In this document: one piece after another, positions 21,509 through 31,261 of the stretch
How positions within the stretch are numbered: the first letter of the stretch is position 1
Layout: each line of letters opens with the position of its first letter
Source: Isoetes taiwanensis
Taxonomy: Eukaryota; Streptophyta; Lycopodiopsida; Isoetales; Isoetaceae
Assembly (NCBI GenBank): GCA_021234155.1
Contig: JAJEKV010000017.1
Location: 7,789,253-7,853,252, forward strand
Length of the DNA: 64,000 bases
Direction: 5' to 3'
Program-made: the position numbers and the translations under genes
Notes under the pieces: generated by a model
The model's database searches: none
What the model was told of the DNA's origin: nothing
What the model saw: the letters and a program-made list of their open reading frames with translations, nothing else

Positions 21509-22160
21509 TGTTACAGCTCAATGCCGGCTTGGGGGAGTGGTCCAGTAGCTCGTATCGGGAAATAATATTCAAAAACTAGTATATTACTTAGAGGTAGTTC
21601 ATATCTTTTTAAAACACTTGGATCAAGGTTGGCATTTTAAAGATTTAAGGCTATATGAACCATTGGGCATTATAATTTTAATTATAACTGGCGTGGCTGA
21701 TAACGGGTCGCGGACCCAGCCACAGAAATATCCAAAGATCATCTCGGATCTCCCGGAACTGCGGAATAAAGGTCGATCCAGACCAAGAAAAGGTTGAATC
21801 ATTGATATATTTTCGGCCGATCTTTAGCTATATGCAATTCTTTACCTTTTAATCAGATATTTTGGTCAAAAAAGGGGTACGCTGGAAATAGGTCGACACA
21901 CTCTATAAGAACAAACTGCCTCTTTCATTTTAGAACAGAGAACCCGACTGTGAGATTGAGAAGTACCTTCTGCTCTGTCGCTGAAAACACTAGTAGAGTT
22001 TATAATCCTTGTAGAAAGCCCGATTGCTGAGTAGCTACCAAGATAACGATTTCTTGAATGATAAGCTGAACCTGGTTGGGTGGTTGTAGTTTCTCCTAAC
22101 GATTGGAGAGATATTCTATTTGTTTGTTTAGTAGTTTAAGTTACTAAGTTATTTGTATCA
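21509..22160 (+). repeat. Gypsy 1 5' LTR
   Basis: A 652-bp LTR starting TGTTACAGCTCAATGCCGG and ending TTTGTATCA. It is followed by ATT and the PBS. Its termini match those of gypsy element 2, whose LTR interior differs. Confidence 0.92.
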
Positions 22161-22163
22161 ATT

Positions 22164-22176
22164 TGGTATCAGAGCC
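22164..22176 (+). other. Primer-binding site, TGGTATCAGAGCC
   Basis: Complementary to the 3' end of initiator tRNA-Met, the usual primer of plant gypsy and copia elements. It lies three bases from the LTR end. Confidence 0.88.
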
Positions 22177-22201
22177 AATCCGCTCTTGAAACCTGACGAC
22201 G

Positions 22202-25200
22202 ATGGCACACCGTTACAATATCTCTGAAGAGCAATACCAGCAGGCGTTAAGAACTGCTGATTTTATCGCTACCCAGATAGCACTGCCACAGCCTACATCC
22301 CCAGAAGATTATCAGTACAAATTAGAGCAGATTGCTCTACTTTATGGTTTCCTTCCCAGTAATGCCCAGCCACCTCCATTACCCAGAGACCCTCCTCCTG
22401 CTCATCCACCACCACCTGAAAATCCGTTGTCAGTGACTGACAACCCAGAGCCTCTAATGACTACCGAAACTGATGCTCCAACTAAAAGGGATAGGCTCCT
22501 AAATGGTTGGAAAAAAATTGATTTGCCGTACTTTACTGGCGGAGAGTCTGTTAAGCCAATGCAAGTAATAAGTTTCCTGGGGATTTGGGAAAAATTCTTT
22601 GAGAGAGTTAATGCCACGGAACAAGAGAAAGTGCAAGCCATGGACACCTATTTAGATGAACAAGCTCAAGTTTGGTGGCAAGGTCGCAGATTGATGCAGC
22701 CTGAAGTTAACTCATGGGCAGTTTTTCGTAGTGCATTTGAAGCCCATTATTTGCCTGGGAACTATTACAGGATATTGCAAAAAGAATGGGACCTTGTTAA
22801 ACAGGATGACGGAGAAACAGTGTCCGAATATTACATGGAATATAGTCATCTAGGTTCACAAGTTAGAAACTTGGGTGAACACGAACTTTTAAGAAAGTTT
22901 GTGAATGGGTTAAGAGAGGAAATATTTGCAGAGTTAGATCTTATTGAACCAGTCAACATGGAAGATGCAATTAAGAAGGCAGGAGCTGCAGAACGAAAGT
23001 TGAACCCCAAGGCTCGTAAGTTGGTTATATGGGAAGGAGCGCCTTCCCGTGAATAAAAAAGACCAAAGCGTGAAAAAATTGAAATTAGAAGAGATAAGAA
23101 AAACAAAAGGGGCCATGAAGAGCGTAAAACCAGGTTCAATGGGAGGAACGGAAAACGCTCTAGTAATGGACAGAAAGCCAAACAGGAACATAGTAAAGGG
23201 CCAAAGACTGGATGTTATCATTGTGGAGGTCCGCATTATCAATCCAACTGCCCAAAGAATACAGCTCTGGCAGATAAAAATACAAATAAAGTACAGTTTA
23301 AAGAGCCTCCGCCTAAGGAAAGGCAAGTTGCTCAATCGCACCATGTGGAAGATAGACCAGAAACTTCCAGGGAAGGAGAAGAAAGGAATAAAGAAAAGCT
23401 TGCAGCTATCGAACAGGAAAAAGGGAGACTACAAATTGCATACCTAAAGAATATGTCAGAAGACGATACAGGGTCTTCTGAAGCATGGTTGTTTAAGATG
23501 AAAGGTTCAGTAAAAGGTCAAGATGTGACTGTTTTACTTGATGATGGTTCAACACATGACTTTATCTCGCAGGACTTGGTGTATAAATTAGGATTACCTA
23601 TTTGTGATTTGCAAACGAAAATCACAGTTGTGCAGGGTTTGAAGGGTCCTAGGAATCAGTGTGATAAATATGTCGTCGCTCCTATCCAAATAGGGCAGTA
23701 TTCAGAAGAAAGAGTTTTGATTATGGCCCCTCTAGGAACTATGGATGTGATATTAGGAATTGGATGGCGAGAACAGTTTGATGCCCGACCTAATTACAGG
23801 GAAAAGACAGTAACTATAATGGTTGAAGGGCAACCTTTGAAGTTGTGTACAGATTCCACATCTCAAGCTGAACCCCTGCTGACATACTCTGAAGCTAAGA
23901 AGTTATTGCAGGGTGAAGCTGAATCATACTTTATTTACTTGAGAAACTCAGATCCACCATCACAGGTGCCTCTCGAGTTGTACAATTTTCTTAGACAGTT
24001 TGACGACCTCTTCAAGGATGAGGAGACTCTAGATTTACCTCCTCATCGTCCTGAGGATCATGCAATACAGTTGCAAGAAAATGCCAAACCTCCAAACAAG
24101 ACGCCTTATAGAGTCAGCCATTTTGAGAAATTAGAGCTTGAGAAACAGATAACAGAGATGTTAGAACGATAGCTAATACGACCAAGCTGTTCCCCTTTTG
24201 GCGCACCCGTTATTCTAATCAAAAAGAAAGATAAGGGATATCGGATGTGCGTGGATTATAGAGCTCTCAATAAGTTGACTGTTAAGGATAAATTTCCAGT
24301 ACCCAGGGCTGACGATTTATTTGATGAATTACGAGGTGCCTGCATATTTAGCAAAATTGATTTGAAATCAGGATATCATCAAATCCGAATAAAGGAAGAA
24401 GACATTGGTAAAACGGCGTTTAGAACAACCTTTGGTCATTATGAGTTTCGTGTAATGCCTTTTGGTCTGACCAATGCTCCGGCAACTTTTTGCCGTCTTA
24501 TGGGGAGAGTTTTAGCACCCGTATTAGGGAAAAGTGTTGGTCTTCTTTGACGATATACTTATATATAGTAGAACTATTGAGGAGCACAAGCAACACCTTC
24601 AACAGTTGGATATTTAGGTCATATTATATCCAAAGAAGGCATACGGATGGATCCCGAAAAGATTAGGGTTATCATTGATTGGCCATGGCCTGAAAACCTC
24701 AAGGACTTACGTTCTTTTGTACAGTTATGCAGTTACTATCGAAGATTTGTAAAGGATTTTGCAAAAGTAACTCTTCCTCTTAGCAGGTTTCTAAAGAAGG
24801 ATACCCCCTTTGTTTGGAATTTGGAAGCCAAAGAAGCCTTCCGAACTCTAAAGGAGAACATGGCAACCGAACCGGTATTAGTGCTGCTTGACTGGAACAA
24901 GCCTTTTACAGTTTGTTTGGATGCAAGTGGAAATGCTATTGGTGCAGTGCTGATGCAAGATGGACATCCATTTATAGCTTATGTCAGTCGAATGCTCAAA
25001 CCCTTGGAGCAAAAGTATAGTACTTATGAAAAGGAATTGATTGCCTTAGTTCGTGCACTTAAAAAGTGGAGGCATTATCTTATGGGATCCAAGTTTGTGG
25101 CTCGTTTTGATCAGCAAAGTTTGAAACATATACAAACGCAGGATATTATCAACGCGCGGCAATTAAAGCTCATTGACACCATAAAGGATTTTGAAGGGAT

Positions 25201-26758
25201 GCAGCTTGAATATAAGCCTGGAAAGGAGAACCAGGTTGCAGATGCATTAAGTCGGATAAATATTCAAGCTATATTTGTAGCAGAATTTGTTGATTTGGAG
25301 CCCATGAAAGAAGAATATGTGAACGACCCCTCCTTTGCTACTCCCTATGCACAGGTACAAAAGGATGGAAGAGATCCTTTGACAGAGTATAGAATCCATA
25401 ATGGATTACTATTCTATCGAAATCGTACTTGTGTTACACAAGCATACAGGTTGAAAGTTATACAGGAATGTCATGAACCTCCATACTCTGGTCATAGAGG
25501 AATTCAAGCTACTTTGGCAACTGTTAAACGACGTTTCTTTTGGCCAAAGCTTGAAAGAGACGTAAGAAAATATGTCGAAGCATGTCTTATTTGTCAACAA
25601 ATAAAAGCCTCTACTGGTAAGCCTGCTGGATTAGTACAGCCTTTGCCTATCCCAGAAAAACCATGGAAGCATATTACCATGGATTTTATTCAAGGGTTAC
25701 CAAAGACTATCCACAAGAATGATCAAATTTGGACAGTAGTAGACAGATTGTCTAAACAGGCTCATTTTATTCCCTGTAAATCTAGCATGACTGCTCCGCA
25801 AGCAAGCAAAATTCTCTTAAAGGAAATATTTAAGATCCATGGAATGCCAGACGCAATCATAACAGATAGGGATCCCCCCCCCTCCCCATTCTGTAGCAAA
25901 TTTTGGGGTGGACTTATGAAAAACTTAGGCACGACTCTAAAGTTTTCCACTGCATATCATCCCCAAATGGATGGCCAGCCTGAGGTTGTAAATCGTGTTA
26001 TTGAAGATATGCTGAGATCTTATGTTGCTGAAAGGAAAAGCCAGTGGGAAGAATATCTTTATCTCTTGGAGTTTGCCTATAATAATACGGTGCACTCAGT
26101 TATCCAAAGAACTCCTTTTGAAGTAGTATAAAGATATTCTTTGGAATCCCCAATTGCGAAGCTTGGGGGAGAAGTACCTGCTTCCGATGAAGCCACTACA
26201 GACTTTGCAGATATCTTACGAGAGGTAAAGGCGCGAATCCAGAAAAGCCAGGAATTGATGGCTTCCAAACTTGCAAAGAAACGAAAAAGGGTTGTTTACA
26301 AAAAAGATCAATGGGTTTGGATTCATCTTCCAAAGAAGCGTCTACGGAAGATGGGTAACCGGTATGTAAAACTGGCACCTAGGTATTATGGTCCATTCCA
26401 AGTTGACGATAAAGTTGGTGAGAATGCTTATCGTTTACATTTATATGGGAAATGGACTAACTTGCACCCAGTTTTTAATGTGGGAATACTGAAGCAATAT
26501 AAGGGAAGTGAAATTTCTCCTGAGATTTTGCAGAGAATTGAGCAATCAGAACCTCCCAATATCAAGGGTGACGAAGAAGTGCTGAAACCGGAGAAAATAT
26601 TGACACACCAAGATAAGGAGACTAGGAGTTCCTCTTATCAAATGTATCTCGTGGAATTTAAATTTCATCCATCCACCGATGCGGTATAGTATTCTAAGAC
26701 TCAATTAAAAGAATACAATTCCTTGGTGGAAGAATACGAAAGAACTTTGCAAGAATAA
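22202..26758 (+). pseudogene. Gypsy 1 gag-pol, one frame with stops and small deletions
   Basis: From ATG 22202 one frame holds the capsid-like gag (284 codons), then TAA at 23054. The same frame continues with a zinc knuckle CYHCGGPHYQSNC, an aspartic protease (VLLDDGSTHDF), RT ([15 protein letters not shown], then FDDIL after a 2-base loss), RNase H (CLDASGNAIG, YEKELIAL), integrase zinc finger (HEPPYSGHRG...CLICQQ), and a core with MDFIQG, ITDRDP and the Glu of EVVNRV. The tail resembles a chromodomain (YLVEFKFHPSTDAV). Further stops are at 24170 (a CAG codon in element 2), 26129 (TAT in element 2) and 26687. About 65 bases are missing near 24606. The element is dead but recognisable throughout. 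Confidence 0.92.
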
Positions 26759-26879
26759 TAGGCAAAGTTCACAGACCTTCAAACATTATATTTGGAATTC
26801 CATATTATTATAATTGCAATTGCTTTATTTAAATATCTAAGTATTGCTATGTATAATAGTACTAAACTCTTTACTAACG

Positions 26880-27106
26880 ATTGTAAAGATGTTAAGACCT
26901 CTAACTGACTTGAGGTCATCCATAACGGAGAAGGGGACGAAAGCCCTCTAACGGAATTGAGGTCATTTCTAACTGAACTGAAATGAGAAAAACTATAACC
27001 TCTAAAGGAACTGAGGCTATAGAGTTAAATATCCTTAAAAGAAATGGGATAGACAATTTTTTTCCTCAAGGTTAACGCGGACGTTTAACCTTGGGAAGGG
27101 AAGGAT
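26880..27106 (+). other. Gypsy 1 3' untranslated region, short repeats and polypurine tract
   Basis: Repeats of the type CCTCTAAmGGAAyTGAGG occur in both orientations between the ORF and the 3' LTR. The tract GGGAAGGGAAGGAT just before 27107 is the polypurine tract for plus-strand priming. Confidence 0.8.
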
Positions 27107-27494
27107 TGTTACGGCTCAATGCCGGCTTGGGAGAGTGGTTCAGTATCTCGTATCGGGAAATAATATTCAAAAACTAGTATATTACTTAGAGTTAGTTCAT
27201 ATCTTTTTAAAACACTTGGGTCAAGGTTGGCATTTTAAAGATTTAAGGCTATATGAACCATTGGGCATTATCATTTTAATTATAACTGGCATGGCTGATA
27301 ACGGGTCGCGGACCCAGCCACAGAAATATCCAGAGATCATCTCGGATCTCCCGGAACTGCGGAATAAAGGTCGATCCAGACCAAGAAAAGGTTGAATCAT
27401 TGATATTTTCGGCCGATCTTTAGCTATATGCGATTCTTTACCTTTTAATCAGATAGGGGTACGCTGGAAATAGGTCGACGCACTCTATAAGAAC
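27107..27494 (+). repeat. Gypsy 1 3' LTR, first 388 bp
   Basis: Collinear with the 5' LTR from TGTTACGG up to CTATAAGAAC, where copia integrase sequence begins abruptly. This is the left inversion breakpoint. Confidence 0.92.
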
Positions 27495-28154
27495 GCATTG
27501 TTTGCAACAAAGTTACAGGAAAGAGCCTTGCTCGTGCTATTCGTACGGGTAATCTCTACCATTTGGGCCAAGAATATGCTGACCAGGTTGTTCTTGTAGC
27601 TGCTGGTAATGGTACTTGTAATTTGTGGCATAAGAGGCTTGGACACATCAGTCTTAAAGCACTCAATCAGCTGCCCCAACTTGTAGACGGTTTTGATCTT
27701 CATCAGCACCCTACTCTTGCAAGTTGTGAGACTTGTGCATTGGGCAAACAGCACCGCAGATCCTTTACTCTCATTGGATCTCGTGCTACTGCTCTTCTTG
27801 AACTAGTACACATGGATCTTTGTGGTCCAACTCATGTTCCTTCCCTCTCGGGTGCTTATTATTTTCTGACATTCATTGATGATTTGAGCAGGAAAACATG
27901 GGTCTATTTCTTGAAGCGAAAATCTGATGCATTTGCCCATTTCCAAGAATGGAAAGCACTTGTTGAGAACCAAATAGCCCATCGGATTAAGAAGCTCAGA
28001 CCTGATAATGGTGGAGAATTTACCAGTCATGCATTCAATCATTTTTGTGCTGATCATGGTATTGAGTGCCAACTTACCGAGCCTCATACTCCACAATATA
28101 ATGGCGTTGCTGAACGGAAGAATCGCAGCATTGGTTACATGACACGTTGCTTGC
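27495..28154 (+). pseudogene. Inverted segment: copia GAG-pre-integrase and integrase core
   Basis: Open frame with the zinc-binding region (HKRLGHISLKALNQ, CETCALGKQHR) and the copia integrase catalytic core (HMDLCGPTHVPS, FIDDLSRKTWVYF, LRPDNGGEF, AERKNRSIGYMTRCL). The rest of the copia pol is on the other strand at 21508 and below, and its first codons there continue this protein across the gypsy insertion point. This piece has therefore been turned round relative to its parent. It ends at CTTGC, the inverted gypsy target site. Confidence 0.92.
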
Positions 28155-28396
28155 TGATACAAATAACTTAGTAACTTAAACTATTAAACAAACAAATAGA
28201 ATATCTCTCCAATCGTCAGGAGAAACTACAGCCACCCAACCGGGTTCAGCTTATCATTCAAGAAATCGTTATCTTGATAGCTACTCAGCAATCGGGCTTT
28301 CCACAAGGATTATAAACTCTACCAGTGTTTTCAGCGACAGGGCAGAAGGTACTTCTCAATCTCACAGTCGGGTTCTCTGTTCTAAATGAAAGAGGC
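28155..28396 (-). repeat. Gypsy 1 3' LTR distal part, inverted
   Basis: The reverse complement of the distal ~240 bases of the 5' LTR (from GCCTCTTTCATTT to TGTATCA). Five LTR bases (AAACT) appear lost at the breakpoint. Confidence 0.92.
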
Positions 28397-28674
28397 GAGC
28401 GCAAGCTCCCAAAACAAAGGCAAAATGGAATTGTATTAAATGTGTATGTATGAATACAAGATATAAAAAGGGGCAGTAAATAATAACTGCTCCCGTTACC
28501 AACCACACCTAATTATGCCGTAACTAATTAAGGCAAGTGGATGCCGTAGCTAATTAAGGCAAGTGGATGGGCTGGTGTAGGTGCTGATGAAGTGCTGATT
28601 CAGCACCTCTGTACTGAGTGTTTTCAGTGCTATCAAGCAGCAAGATGGTGATCTCGATATCATATATCTCGACA
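28397..28674 (-). repeat. Copia 5' LTR remnant
   Basis: A 278-bp LTR that matches the left LTR from its GAGCGCAAGC block to the terminal GACA. About 55 bases at the inner end are missing, removed at the inversion breakpoint at 28396/28397. Confidence 0.88.
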
Positions 28675-29064
28675 GAGGTGATTTTAGTGCGCGACAATCA
28701 GCGGGCTGCCATAGACCGCGAATTGCGCGCCACGAGATCTAACGTCCAAGAGAGGCTTAGGGCCGCAATCGAAGTGGGCGAGGCTGCCCGAGCTCAACTC
28801 GCGGGAAGATAAGGTTGCAGAGTATGAGAACGTGGTTGCGGGGCAGGCAATCATGTTGGAGGCGCAGAGAAAAATTATCAGTGCCCTCCAGGAAGAGCTT
28901 GCCCGGCGATCATAGGTATCGGGCTCCTCCTAGAGGGGCCCGTTTTTTTTTTAATGTTTGTAATTATTTTATTTCGCAATGGAAAAAGTTTTTGAAAAAT
29001 GTGCCGAATATTACGTTTCCTATTTTTAATTTTCAATATCCGTGGTAGAAAGAATGACAAGACA

Positions 29065-29119
29065 GATCACCCTTCATAAGCTTTTAAAGCGCGTGTGCAG
29101 ATTTCACGTGGTATGATAC
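29065..29119. terminator. Hairpin H5 (degenerate), after coiled-coil gene B
   Basis: The 3' half GATTTCACGTGGTATGAT (29100-29117) aligns with the 3' arm of H4 (GATTTCACGTCGTACGAT). The 5' half keeps only GATCAC at 29065. It lies about 150 bases after the stop of gene B, the same spacing as H4 after gene A. Confidence 0.6.
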
Positions 29120-29680
29120 AGTGTACTTAGAATAGTTAATGTGTTCCAGCGGACAGTACCATTAATGTGTTCTAGCGGACAGCCAACAGAATCCGCTCGA
29201 CACGTGCGACAGCAGCCGACTGTAATATGTTCAAGCGCTAATATGTATAAATTGAGGTCCTTGCATTGTGCTCCTTCCGCCGGTTAGAGGGTCAAAGCAC
29301 GTAGCTGGGGGGATACTTTTGCGCCAGCCAAGCACCCCCTAAGCACCCTTCATGTCATTTTTTTTTATAATTTTTTTAACTGTTCACCCGTCATTGCCCT
29401 TCACGTTTTTTAACGCAGCTTGCTCTACTGCGACCCTAGATGCTTTGACCCTAGATTGTTTTACGAAGTAACTCGGCGTGATTTATAAAATCGCCATGAT
29501 CCGGACGAGCTTTCTCAATCTTTTTTTGAATTGTGACTGCTTAGTGGACATCAGAGAAGTGAGAAGTATGTGTTCAACTTTGTCTTGCTCTGATTTTAAC
29601 TGTTTTGCTTTTATTTCGTAATGCATTTTTGTATTTGAATTTAGAAAATGAGATTTATAGACTGTTCTAGAATTCCACGC
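29120..29680 (+). promoter_or_regulatory. Promoter-like stretch without gene
   Basis: Contains a duplicated GTGTTCyAGCGGACAG, a CGACACGTGCGAC G-box-like site and TATAAATT at 29246, followed by a C-rich leader but no coiled-coil ORF. It may be the promoter of a further family member lost to later insertions. Confidence 0.35.
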
Positions 29681-29682
29681 TT

Positions 29683-29860
29683 ATGAAAGACTTCCCAATG
29701 AAGGTAGAGATCCAGAAACTCTAAGTTTGAGTGTAGCTCTTGAGTGCCTAACAGATGAAGAGAATGGATTAGGATGTTTTCCTGTCACACTGAAAAAAAA
29801 GTTCCCAAATCTGAACAAGCACAAAGATCCCAAATCTGATACAAGGAAAAGCTCATAACT
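29683..29860 (+). pseudogene. Unidentified short coding remnant
   Basis: A frame of about 58 codons reads YERLPNEGRDPETLSLSVAL and then ECLTDEENGLGCFP, and ends at TAA. It has protein-like composition but no start, and no family is recognised. It lies at the left side of the gene-fragment mosaic. Confidence 0.3.
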
Positions 29861-31261
29861 TACCATTATTCTGTCTTTCAAACATTGAGAAAAGTCTTGA
29901 TCCATTTGGTTCTCGGTCTCATTGGCAAATTACCGTTTCAACGTTTCAAAGTTGAACCACTGATTGAGAACTTTGAATCACATCAAAAGAACATATGTAA
30001 AACTCGTAAGTACAGATCTGCACAAAGCAGGTTATTTATAATTCATCCTATTCAACTTCAGATTGTACTAACTTTATGTTGAGATAGCACATTAGTAGAA
30101 CCATTCTTCATTTCAAGTATCCGTAGATGCATTCAAGAGCAATACTTTCTTTGCTAATTGCTTTCCCTCAGTCTCATAATCAAGTGAACTCCTACTTTCA
30201 TGCATATTTACACAAGTTAAAGAACAATCGTAACTCAAGTTTTAGGCATAAGGATGCATCGCCTGCTACACCTACAATTCTCAAATTTATGCACGATGCC
30301 AGCTCCCAAAATGGGTGTAAATTAAAACCAGATCCTGCAAAACATAAAACATTGATGTTGACTCTACAGACAAAGTCATGTTGAAATTTTTAAAAGATTA
30401 AAAATACATTTCTCAGTAACCAATCACTTGTTGCACAAGAAAAATATAAAGCCTTCTGCAAATCTGTACTAAATGTCTCAGCTTCTTTAGTGAAAATCAA
30501 ACAAACATTCATCTCGTGCTACAAACCATGTCAAATAAGAGTTCTCAAAAATGGAAAAAGCTAATTGAAATTGGCAAGAGAATGACCGCCATTACAGGAG
30601 CTGCTAATAAAAGCTGAACTTCTCTTTAAGAGAACTTCTCTAAAACTTCATTGATATTTTGAATTCAGTAAACAACAAAGATGAAACAGATGTATGATGT
30701 GAAATTATGACTCCTCAAAACTATTAAACTTGATAGAACCTTCATGATCTAAGACACTTTAGAGAGTACCTGAGAAGAGCTTGTCAGGTGTCTTCTACTC
30801 CAGCGACTAGGATCAGTTGGCAATAAATCCTGACAAACAAACATTGGCAATCATCACTATAATTTACAATCATATCTGTGCAACAACAACTAACATCAAT
30901 TTTAATTTACACGCTAGAGGGAACTTTGAACATCAGCATTTTAATGGCATTGCATTTAAAATAAGGCTACATCATAGAGTTTCATTCATGAAATAGATAA
31001 ACAACTATATGTTACAAAATTGATAACCATTTTATTTCAAATCCAAATATAGTTCAAAATCTTTTGTGCAAATTATTCTAGTTTGCTTGTAATCACTGTA
31101 TTATATAATAAGGTAAAAGAATAAGCATCGTAGACCAGGCTAGACAACATAAAATACCAAAACTCTAGTTAGAACTATTATTGGTTGAACAATAAGCAAA
31201 GAATTGACCCAGAAATAACTTGGCCCCATGAAAATACCACAAGCAGTCAAATGTCCAAATA

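Larger units (their letters stand above)
21509..28396 (+). mobile_element. Ty3/gypsy chromovirus-like element 1, nested in copia
   Basis: An LTR retrotransposon inserted into the copia integrase. The 5' LTR is 21509-22160 (TGTTACAG...TATCA) and the PBS is at 22164-22176. A single gag-pol frame runs 22202-26758. The polypurine tract is at about 27091-27106. The 3' LTR starts at 27107. The 3' LTR is cut at 27494, and its remaining end is found reversed at 28155-28396. The target duplication GCAAG lies at 21504-21508 and, inverted (CTTGC), at 28150-28154. The two LTRs differ at roughly ten positions in the comparable ~390 bases, so the insertion is not recent. Confidence 0.93.
18901..28674 (-). 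mobile_element. Ty1/copia element inserted in coiled-coil gene B, broken
   Basis: A Pseudoviridae-type LTR retrotransposon in reverse orientation. The left LTR (its 3' LTR) is 18901-19211, with TGTC...GACA ends. The right LTR remnant is 28397-28674. Identical 5-bp target duplications GAGGT flank it (18896-18900 and 28675-28679). A polypurine tract (CAAGGAGGAG on the reverse strand) abuts the 3' LTR at 19212. Inside are RT/RNase H and the integrase C-terminal part on the reverse strand (19371-21508). The integrase core is at 27495-28154 in the opposite orientation because of a later inversion. Gag and protease are missing. Gypsy element 1 sits inside it. Confidence 0.92.
18725..28915 (+). pseudogene. 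Coiled-coil gene B, split by a 9.8-kb copia insertion
   Basis: The 5' part (18725-18900) begins MASSSSSIPAEILSQVLVKE and continues as a charged helix to AAFYREV. The 3' part (28675-28915) resumes ILVRDNQRAAIDRELRATRS, continues NVQERLRAAIEVGEAARAQL and ends ISALQEELARRS at TAG 28913-28915. The join is in frame across the duplicated target GAGGT, which proves these are two halves of one older ORF. There is an in-frame TAG after HAEA (near 18809) and a frame change near 28811, so the gene was probably already decaying. Like genes A and C it has a Ser-rich start, a long coiled coil and a hairpin (H5) downstream. Function unknown. Confidence 0.75.

Noticed and set aside
22402-23344. Long reverse-strand frames inside gypsy 1 gag
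   Set aside because: Antisense to a clear gag with zinc knuckle. Composition is typical of shadow frames.
26880-27050. Possible CRISPR-like array in the gypsy 3' region
   Set aside because: The repeats are imperfect and occur in both orientations inside a retrotransposon untranslated region. The host is a plant.
27803-28162. Reverse-strand frame in the inverted integrase segment
   Set aside because: Shadow of the copia integrase. The real protein is on the forward strand here.
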